Shown piece by piece: positions 6,193 through 10,691 of a DNA stretch of 10,691 nucleotides. Source of the DNA: JAJNPS01 sp031426185 (GTDB lineage: Bacteria; Pseudomonadota; Alphaproteobacteria; Rhodobacterales; Rhodobacteraceae); contig JANPKV010000063.1 in NCBI GenBank assembly GCA_031426185.1, positions 1 to 10,691 of the forward strand, written 5' to 3'. A program made the translations under genes and the position numbers. Within the stretch, counting starts at the first letter, position 1; every line of letters starts with the position of its first letter. A model generated the notes under the pieces. That model worked only from the letters and a program-made list of their open reading frames with translations. It was not told where the DNA came from and searched no databases.

Positions 6193-6208
6193 TTCACCTG
6201 TCTGTGAA
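6193..6208. promoter_or_regulatory. Perfect inverted repeat, candidate operator (TTCAC-N6-GTGAA)
   Basis: TTCAC (6193-6197) and GTGAA (6204-6208) form a perfect 5-bp dyad with a 6-bp spacer in the divergent intergenic region. The size and symmetry fit a dimeric helix-turn-helix regulator, possibly one controlling the xylX operon or the divergent gene. No regulator gene is in the window. I do not recognise it as a named operator. Confidence 0.35.
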
Positions 6209-6281
6209 AATGCAGGTTCCGGTTCCGCCCCGCCCCAGTCGGTCCAGCAATCGCGTGGGTCGCATGAAAGTGGCCGAATTC

Positions 6282-6326
6282 AACGCGAACCCGGCGTTCT
6301 CCTTGTCGCCTCGCGCCGGGCGCGTT
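6282..6326 (+). other. Strong intergenic hairpin upstream of xylX
   Basis: AACGCG plus CCCGGCG (6282-6287, 6290-6296) pair with CGCCGGG plus CGCGTT (6314-6320, 6321-6326). This makes a 13-bp stem with a 2-nt AA bulge and a 17-nt loop. The loop contains CTCCTT, complementary to the AAGGA ribosome-binding site of xylX at 6418-6422. No T-run follows on either strand, so it does not look like an ordinary terminator. A 5'-UTR structural element or an attenuator-like role is possible; function unknown. Confidence 0.5.
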
Positions 6327-6346
6327 AAAGGCAGAGGGCTTTGTCG

Positions 6347-6415
6347 ATGACGGCCAAGCCATCGGGTCGCGCGCTGTCCGACCTCTCCGCCATGATTGTC
6401 GGGGGTACCGTCTGA
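6347..6415 (+). CDS. Possible 22-codon leader ORF upstream of xylX
   Basis: A short frame from ATG 6347 to TGA 6413-6415 is preceded by GAGGG (6334-6338) at 8 nt spacing, as good as the sites of real genes here. The peptide begins MTAKPSGRALSDL and ends SAMIVGGTV. Its stop lies 2 nt before the AAGGA site of xylX and 15 nt before the chosen GTG start, so its translation could influence xylX initiation. There is no run of regulatory codons typical of amino-acid attenuators. It could also be a chance frame, or the stub of a lost regulator N-terminus. I do not recognise it. Confidence 0.3.
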   Translation: MTAKPSGRALSDLSAMIVGGTV

Positions 6416-6430
6416 AAAAGGATGACTGCT

Positions 6431-7579
6431 GTGACTGAACCAGGCTTCGATCTTCCCGCAGGTGTGTTTGTCGGTCGTGTTTGGCGCGCAGGGATCGGTC
6501 CTGCACTGGTCACGCTGCGCGGCGACCGGGTGATCGACATCACGACCCGGGCGGCCCCGACGATGCGCGATCTGCTGGAACGGTCCGACATCCTGTCCTT
6601 TATCGGCGAGAGCCAGGGAGAGGACATCGGGGCGTTGTCCGAGATTGCCGCCAACAGCGTCGAGCCTGCGACCGAGGTGACCAGGTTTCTGGCGCCCTGC
6701 GATCTGCAGGCGGTCAAGGCCTGCGGCGTCACCTTTGCGCGGTCGATGATCGAACGCGTGATCGAGGAACGCGCCGGTGGCGACCCCTCGCGCGCGGCCG
6801 ACATCCGCGCACGAGTCGTCAGCGTGATCGGTGACAGCCTGCGCGACCTCGTCCCCGGCTCATCCGCGGCCGCCGACGTGAAATCCCTGCTGCAAACCGA
6901 GGGCCTGTGGTCGCAATATCTGGAAGTCGGCATCGGACCGGATGCCGAAGTATTCACCAAGGCACCGCCGATGGCCGCGGTTGGCTGGGGCGCATCGGTG
7001 GGACTTCACCCGATCAGCAAGTGGAACAACCCGGAGCCAGAGGTGGTCCTGGCGGTGAGTTCGAGCGGCGCCATCGTCGGCGCGACACTTGGCAATGACG
7101 TGAACCTGCGGGATGTGGAGGGTCGGTCGGCCCTGCTTTTGGGCAAGGCAAAGGACAACAACGCTGCAGCCAGCATCGGGCCCTTTATCCGGGTATTCGA
7201 TGACAGCTTCACGATGGATCACGTCCGCGACCTGACGCTGTCGCTGACAGTGACAGGCACCGATGGCTTCACCCTTGCTGGCCAGTCGTCGATGGCGCAG
7301 ATCAGCCGCGACCCCGCCGATCTTGTGGCGCAGACCCGCGGCAGGCATCACCAATATCCCGATGGCTTCATGCTCTATTGCGGCACGATGTTTTCGCCCA
7401 CGCAGGACCGTGACGGCCCCGGCCTTGGGTTTACCCACCACCTCGGCGATGTCGTGACCATCGCGGCCCCCGACCTGGGACACCTGACCAACACCGTGCG
7501 CTTGTCCACCGAAGCCCCGGAATGGGTCTTTGGCACCCGCGCCCTGATGGGCAACCTTGCCACCCGCGGCCTGCTGTAG
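6431..7579 (+). CDS. xylX: Fumarylacetoacetate hydrolase-family 2-keto-3-deoxy-pentonate dehydratase (XylX-like)
   Basis: A 382-residue FAH-superfamily protein closely resembling Caulobacter XylX, which dehydrates 2-keto-3-deoxy-D-xylonate to alpha-ketoglutarate semialdehyde in the Weimberg pathway. Family blocks are clear: 'KACGVTFARSMIERVIEERA' (96-115), 'GLWSQYLEVGIGPDAEVFTK' (158-177), the metal-binding EPE in 'NNPEPEVVL' (199-207; Glu202, Glu204), 'GNDVNLRD' (221-228; Asp223) and the conserved Lys in 'LGKAKDNN'. The C-terminal 'HHQYPDGFMLYCGTMFSPTQDRD' is also typical of XylX. The start is most likely GTG 6431, because AAGGA (6418-6422) is 8 nt upstream; ATG 6422 (three codons longer) overlaps that site. 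The next gene, 10 nt downstream, encodes the enzyme for its product. The exact sugar acid (xylonate, arabinonate or another) cannot be told from sequence alone. Confidence 0.85.
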   Translation: MTEPGFDLPAGVFVGRVWRAGIGPALVTLRGDRVIDITTRAAPTMRDLLERSDILSFIGESQGEDIGALSEIAANSVEPATEVTRFLAPCDLQAVKACGVTFARSMIERVIEERAGGDPSRAADIRARVVSVIGDSLRDLVPGSSAAADVKSLLQTEGLWSQYLEVGIGPDAEVFTKAPPMAAVGWGASVGLHPISKWNNPEPEVVLAVSSSGAIVGATLGNDVNLRDVEGRSALLLGKAKDNNAAASIGPFIRVFDDSFTMDHVRDLTLSLTVTGTDGFTLAGQSSMAQISRDPADLVAQTRGRHHQYPDGFMLYCGTMFSPTQDRDGPGLGFTHHLGDVVTIAAPDLGHLTNTVRLSTEAPEWVFGTRALMGNLATRGLL

Positions 7580-7589
7580 GAGAGAGACC

Positions 7590-9095
7590 ATGCTTACCGG
7601 ACACCACCTGATCGCTGGCAACTGGGTTGCGGGCACCGCCACCTTTGCCTCGTCTCCCGCGCATGGCCCGTCGCACGACTTCGCCATCGGCACCCCGGCG
7701 CTTGTCGATGCTGCGGCCCAAGCCGCCGAAGCCGCATTTGCCCCCTATTTCGCGCTGCCGCGAACCGCCCGCGCCGACTTTCTTGACCGCATCGCCGATG
7801 AGATCGAGGCGCGCGGTGCTGAACTGACAGCCATCGGCACGGCTGAAACCGGCCTGCCCGCCGCAAGGCTGGACGGCGAGCGTGGTCGCACGACCGGCCA
7901 GTTGCGCCTGTTTGCCAACCATATCCGCGCTACCGCCTGGCTGGATATGCGCACCGATAGCGCCCTGCCCGACCGCAAGCCCGCACCCCGGCCCGAAATC
8001 CGCCTGATCCAGCGCGCGGTGGGACCGGTTGCGGTGTTCGGAGCGTCCAACTTCCCGCTCGCGTTTTCCACCGCCGGCGGTGATACCGCATCGGCGCTGG
8101 CGGCAGGCTGCCCGGTGGTGGTCAAGGGCCATTCCGCCCATCCCGGGACCGGCGAGATCGTGGCACAGGCCATCGCGGCAGCCATCACCGCCTGCGGCAT
8201 GCCGCCTGGCACCTTCAGCCTGATCCAGGGCGGCGACCGCGCTGTGGGCGAAGCCCTGGTGCAACATCCCTTGATCACTGCCGTCGGCTTCACCGGCTCA
8301 TTGACCGGTGGCCGCGCGCTGTTCAACCTCTGCGCCGCCCGACCGATCCCGATCCCGTTCTTTGGTGAACTCGGTTCCGTCAACCCGATGTTCCTGTTGC
8401 CGCATGCCCTGGCCAATCGCGGCGCTGAGATCGCCGCCGGGTGGGCCGCAAGCCTGACGATGGGGGCCGGTCAGTTCTGCACCAATCCCGGCCTCGCCAT
8501 TCTGAGCGACGGCCCCGCAGCCGACGCCTTCACCGCCGCCGTCAAGACAGCCCTCGACGCGGTCCCGGCGCAGACCATGTTGACCGACGGCATCGCAAGC
8601 GCCTACCGCACCGGGCGCGACCGCATCGCCGCCACCCCCGGCGTCCGGCCGGTGCTGACCACGTCGTCCGGCAACCGTCAGGCCTCTCCCGCCCTGTTTG
8701 CCGTGACGGGCGATGACTGGCTGGCACAGCACGCCTTGGGCGAAGAGGTGTTTGGCCCGCTTGGCCTGGTCATCCTCTGCCGCGACGCTGCCCAGATGCG
8801 CGACATCGCACAAGCCTTGCAAGGCCAGTTGACCTGTACCCTGCATCTCGACCCCGAAGACCATCCAACCGCCCGCAACCTGCTGCCGATCCTGGAACGC
8901 AAGGCGGGCCGGATCCTCGCCAACGGCTTTCCCACCGGCGTCGAAGTGTCCGATGCGATGGTCCACGGCGGCCCCTATCCCGCCTCGACCAATTTTGGCG
9001 CGACCTCGGTGGGGACCCTGTCCATTCGCCGCTGGCTTCGTCCTGTCAGCTACCAGAATCTGCCACATGAGCTGTTGCCGTCCGAGACGTGGTGA
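7590..9095 (+). CDS. Alpha-ketoglutarate semialdehyde dehydrogenase (2,5-dioxovalerate dehydrogenase), ALDH family
   Basis: A 501-residue NAD(P)+-dependent aldehyde dehydrogenase of the KGSADH type, predicted to oxidise alpha-ketoglutarate semialdehyde to alpha-ketoglutarate and feed the TCA cycle. ALDH landmarks: 'GASNFPLAF' (151-159) with oxyanion Asn154, 'VVVKGHSAHPGT' (176-187) with cofactor Lys179, 'GFTGS' (233-237), general base Glu260 in 'FFGELG', and catalytic Cys297 in 'GAGQFCTNPG'. The C-terminal 'GRILANGFPTGVEVSDAMVHGGPYPAS' (440-466) is characteristic of KGSADH. The ATG at 7590 is preceded by AGGAG at 7-nt spacing, 10 nt after the xylX stop, so the two form an operon. In Caulobacter the equivalent gene is called xylA, a name that clashes with xylose isomerase, so no symbol is given. 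The upstream xylose or arabinose dehydrogenase, lactonase and dehydratase are not in the window. Confidence 0.9.
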   Translation: MLTGHHLIAGNWVAGTATFASSPAHGPSHDFAIGTPALVDAAAQAAEAAFAPYFALPRTARADFLDRIADEIEARGAELTAIGTAETGLPAARLDGERGRTTGQLRLFANHIRATAWLDMRTDSALPDRKPAPRPEIRLIQRAVGPVAVFGASNFPLAFSTAGGDTASALAAGCPVVVKGHSAHPGTGEIVAQAIAAAITACGMPPGTFSLIQGGDRAVGEALVQHPLITAVGFTGSLTGGRALFNLCAARPIPIPFFGELGSVNPMFLLPHALANRGAEIAAGWAASLTMGAGQFCTNPGLAILSDGPAADAFTAAVKTALDAVPAQTMLTDGIASAYRTGRDRIAATPGVRPVLTTSSGNRQASPALFAVTGDDWLAQHALGEEVFGPLGLVILCRDAAQMRDIAQALQGQLTCTLHLDPEDHPTARNLLPILERKAGRILANGFPTGVEVSDAMVHGGPYPASTNFGATSVGTLSIRRWLRPVSYQNLPHELLPSETW

Positions 9096-9107
9096 TCGGC
9101 AACCCTC

Positions 9108-9119
9108 CCGCGCGCGCGG
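9108..9119. repeat. 12-bp (CG)-rich perfect palindrome between convergent genes
   Basis: CCGCGCGCGCGG is self-complementary and sits 12 nt after the dehydrogenase stop, in the 52-nt gap before the convergent GNAT-like gene. It has no T-tract. It may be a crude bidirectional stem or simply an alternating CG run. Confidence 0.3.
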
Positions 9120-9147
9120 CGCGATGTCGGCAATTCAATACGGCCGG

Positions 9148-9603
9148 TCAGCTGCTTTGACCTTTGGGACTGACCACGGGGTAACGTTCGGGATCGTAGC
9201 CTAACCCCGCCATCCAGTCCTTGACCCGGGTGGTCAGGTTTGACACGCGTGCAGGACTTGTCTCGCTGGCCTGCAGCCAAAGGTACACTTCTCCGCTGGC
9301 TCTGGTCGTGTCTTGGGGACGCAGATAGAGGCAGCCCAGATAATCACCCGCCGAATTCCGGATGACCCAGGCAAAGGCGCTGTCCTCGTCAAATTCTCGC
9401 GCGTGCCGTTCGAGATCCTCGACATTCTTTTCCCAGGTCATGCCCTTTGGCCATTCCGATCCGAAGACCCCGAAGAGATGTGCCTCCGACGAGGTGATCG
9501 CCGCGAAATCTTCCTCGGCACATTCGGGTCCAAGCACCGAAAAGTGGAACCCTCCCAGTGCAAAGGTGCGGGGCGGGGATTTCGGAACGTCAAGGTTGGC
9601 CAT
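9148..9603 (-). CDS. Small GNAT-like N-acetyltransferase-fold protein
   Basis: A 151-residue soluble protein resembling a group of short GNAT-like proteins. The recognisable core is 'WEKNVEDLERHAREFDEDSAFAWVI' (57-81) followed by 'GDYLGCLYLRP' (86-96), the beta-alpha and central beta-strand pair of the GNAT fold, then a strand with 'VYLWLQ' (106-111) and 'VKDWMAGLGY' (127-136). The Q/R-x-x-G-x-G/A acetyl-CoA pyrophosphate loop of typical GNATs is not evident, so catalytic activity is uncertain and the substrate is unknown. The start is well supported: AAGGA lies 8 nt before ATG 9603. The gene converges with the dehydrogenase (52-nt gap) and stands alone, so its neighbours give no functional clue. 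Confidence 0.65.
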   Translation of the reverse strand: MANLDVPKSPPRTFALGGFHFSVLGPECAEEDFAAITSSEAHLFGVFGSEWPKGMTWEKNVEDLERHAREFDEDSAFAWVIRNSAGDYLGCLYLRPQDTTRASGEVYLWLQASETSPARVSNLTTRVKDWMAGLGYDPERYPVVSPKGQSS

Positions 9604-9897
9604 CTGCCACGTCCTTTCAGCGTTGGGTCCAAGCAGGTTGACTGCAGACAGTGGGGGTTCTCGCAGCAGTCAGGTGCATCGCGGCACCGGTCGGGTTCAA
9701 CAGAGCCATTGGAAACGGAGTGTCGCCGAGGGTCCGCCATTAGGCAATCAAATCTGTGCGCTCAGCCTCGTCGGGACTACCCGGCATCTCGCACACCACG
9801 CGGGGTGAGCATTTGGCCGAAGGAATAAAAGCGCAGCGCGTGGGGTGACGAGGGTCGCGAACCACGCCAAGGGCAACCGGTTCGATGCCGCTCGTGA
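9604..9897. other. Intergenic stretch without a supported gene
   Basis: Between the GNAT-like gene and the hairpin before tRNA-Gly I see no convincing gene on either strand. It must contain the promoter of the GNAT-like gene. A 7-bp dyad, TGACTGC (9639-9645) and GCAGTCA (9666-9672), with a 20-nt spacer lies about 40-70 nt upstream of that start codon. Frames present here have no recognisable domain and overlap genes or the tRNA. Confidence 0.5.
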
Positions 9898-9920
9898 CTT
9901 GCACTTGCCGTCGGTGCAAG
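9898..9920 (+). promoter_or_regulatory. Inverted repeat and possible promoter just upstream of tRNA-Gly
   Basis: CTTGCAC (9898-9904) and GTGCAAG (9914-9920) form a perfect 7-bp dyad with a 9-nt loop, 16 nt before the tRNA. Within it TTGCAC (9899-9904) could be a -35 with TAACTC (9922-9927) as a -10 at 17-nt spacing, which would start transcription about 3 nt before the tRNA. The -10 match is poor, so the promoter call is weak; the dyad itself is certain. Confidence 0.35.
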
Positions 9921-9936
9921 GTAACTCAGATGCTAC

Positions 9937-10010
9937 GCGGGTGTAGCTTAATGGCAAAGCTTTTGGTTCCCAACCAAATGACGAGGGTTCGATTCCCTTC
10001 ACCCGCTCCA
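9937..10010 (+). tRNA. tRNA-Gly (anticodon CCC)
   Basis: A complete 74-nt cloverleaf with encoded CCA. The acceptor stem is GCGGGTG (9937-9943) paired with CACCCGC (10000-10006), the discriminator is U (10007), as in glycine tRNAs, and CCA is at 10008-10010. The D arm is GCT...AGC (9946-9960). The anticodon stem TTTGG/CCAAA (9962-9966, 9974-9978) encloses loop TTCCCAA, with CCC at 9969-9971 reading GGG codons. The T arm has loop TTCGATT (9988-9994). All stems pair fully, with one G-U in the T stem. No 3'-end duplication or integrase is seen nearby, so there is no sign of use as an integration site in this window. Confidence 0.97.
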
Positions 10011-10030
10011 GCATCTTAAAATCAACTGCC

Positions 10031-10056
10031 GAAGGGCTAGCTGCTGGTAGCGCTTC
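10031..10056 (+). terminator. Possible hairpin after tRNA-Gly
   Basis: GAAGGGCTA (10031-10039) and TAGCGCTTC (10048-10056) can form a 9-bp stem with one G-G mismatch and an 8-nt loop, 20 nt after the tRNA. It lacks a T-tract (CCCCGTC follows), so termination is uncertain. Confidence 0.3.
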
Positions 10057-10113
10057 CCCGTCATTTGCGCTGGTGCCGCCGCTTCTTACCGCAAACAGGC
10101 GATGTCCGGCGGC

Positions 10114-10691
10114 CTACTTGATCGACGATAGAAGCTTTGCGTCCATGCGCCTTTGTGCGCCTGCTCCCAGCTTCGGAAGGCGCATACGCCGGGACAGCGT
10201 GACGGTGACGGGGTCAGCCAGACCATATTTCCTGATCCGGAAGATCCAGATCTTGATGATGTTCTCGACCCGGTTGGCCAGATCGATCCGTGCGTTAAGC
10301 TCAATTGCCGGATAACCACTTTGCGCAAAGCCCCCTGCCGCCAGACGACCGCCCAGTTTTGCCTCGACCAGTGCGACATCGCGCGGACCAAGCCGATCGC
10401 GCCATTGCCTGATCTTGGCTACATCGGGTTTCGAATAGCTTGAGGTCCCGTCATATTCCAGCATGGCTGCATCATAGTGCAGTCCCGCAAGATCGCAGAT
10501 CCGCGTCAGGGTCGCTTCCGGCATAGCTATCAGGTCTTCGTAGCGCACCTCTATTGCCTGCCCGGGCTTGAGCTGGCCCCGAATGCGCGACCACTCGTCT
10601 TCCGTCTTGATCCAGTGGTCCACGCCGCAATAGACATTGCCAGCCCAGCCCATCGGAATGCTGGAAGCCGCCACGTCCCGCGGATCGCGCG
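10114..10691 (-). CDS. Sulfotransferase family protein, C-terminal part (5' end beyond window)
   Basis: The C-terminal ~191 residues of a PAPS-dependent sulfotransferase; the frame stays open to the window edge, so the start and the 5'-phosphosulfate loop are missing. At the edge the frame reads RDPRDVAASS, the 3'-phosphate-binding motif of the family, and it continues with 'VRYEDLIAMPEATLTRICDLAGL', the typical helix following the core, and 'QWRDRLGPRDVALVEAKLG' near the end of the domain. About 60 further residues, basic and rich in Arg/Lys, extend past the domain. In bacteria such enzymes sulfate small molecules, lipids, glycans or peptides; nothing here shows the acceptor. The stop TAG is at 10116-10114, 103 nt from the convergent tRNA-Gly. 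An internal GTG at 10674 is the valine of RDPRDV and not a start. Confidence 0.82.
   Translation of the reverse strand, partial: RDPRDVAASSIPMGWAGNVYCGVDHWIKTEDEWSRIRGQLKPGQAIEVRYEDLIAMPEATLTRICDLAGLHYDAAMLEYDGTSSYSKPDVAKIRQWRDRLGPRDVALVEAKLGGRLAAGGFAQSGYPAIELNARIDLANRVENIIKIWIFRIRKYGLADPVTVTLSRRMRLPKLGAGAQRRMDAKLLSSIK

Noticed and set aside
6216..6227. GGTTCCGGTTCC direct repeat as a second LexA box
   Set aside because: The GTTC units are only 2 nt apart, not the 7 nt needed, and it runs into a plain GC-rich stretch.
6860..9068. Three long - strand frames (6860-7693, 7431-8267, 8298-9068)
   Set aside because: They lie opposite the xylX and semialdehyde dehydrogenase genes, whose active-site motifs are intact; the antisense products are low-complexity Gly/Arg-rich.
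9313..9828. 171-codon + strand frame across the GNAT-like gene and the following gap
   Set aside because: It overlaps a gene with a good ribosome-binding site and family blocks, and its product shows no domain.
9937..10010. tRNA-Gly as attachment site of a genomic island
   Set aside because: No integrase, no duplicated tRNA 3' end and no composition change are visible in the window.
9748..10014. 88-codon frame on the - strand containing 'VKGIEPSSFGWEPKALPLSYTR'
   Set aside because: This is the well-known spurious translation of the antisense strand of tRNA-Gly; the tRNA cloverleaf is perfect.

Overview
The window reads as a piece of an alphaproteobacterial chromosome, most likely from a Rhodobacteraceae-type organism. 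The DNA is GC-rich. The gene content points the same way: a NitT/TauT-type binding protein, an MBL hydrolase, a DUF1989 protein, a XylX-type dehydratase with its semialdehyde dehydrogenase, and the radical-SAM/UdgX repair pair. The one clear operator has the GTTC-N7-GTTC form of the alphaproteobacterial LexA box. Genes are tightly packed, and several starts carry an AAGGA-type ribosome-binding site about 8 nt upstream. No insertion sequence, integrase, phage gene or CRISPR array was seen.

Layout. (1) 2-2151, + strand: the 3' part of an ABC-transporter substrate-binding protein gene, a strong hairpin-U terminator (632-660), an AHL-lactonase-like metallo-beta-lactamase-fold hydrolase (675-1448) and an overlapping DUF1989 protein (1441-2151). 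This looks like the end of an uptake and catabolism operon for a small, probably nitrogen-containing compound. (2) 2185-3369, - strand: an HPP-family membrane protein with two C-terminal CBS domains. (3) 3477-6136, - strand: a two-gene DNA repair operon, a radical SAM protein followed with TGATG overlap by a DUF4130-UdgX fusion. It begins at a predicted LexA-controlled, possibly leaderless promoter (6139-6171). (4) 6137-6430: a regulatory intergenic region with a perfect inverted repeat, a long-stem hairpin and a possible 22-codon leader ORF. (5) 6431-9095, + strand: a XylX-like 2-keto-3-deoxy-pentonate dehydratase and an alpha-ketoglutarate semialdehyde dehydrogenase, the last two steps of an oxidative (Weimberg-type) pentose pathway. 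(6) 9148-9603, - strand: a small GNAT-like protein. (7) 9937-10010, + strand: tRNA-Gly(CCC). (8) 10114 to the window end, - strand: the C-terminal part of a sulfotransferase.

The part most worth following up is the repair operon. Three independent signals converge on it. A LexA-type direct repeat lies on the predicted -10 element. The radical SAM protein has an HhH domain and ends in QLALF, which matches the bacterial beta-clamp-binding pentapeptide. Its partner carries the KRRLH loop that in UdgX enzymes forms a covalent bond to uracil sites. Together they suggest an SOS-induced, clamp-tethered DNA lesion processing system in which the radical SAM reaction is still unknown.
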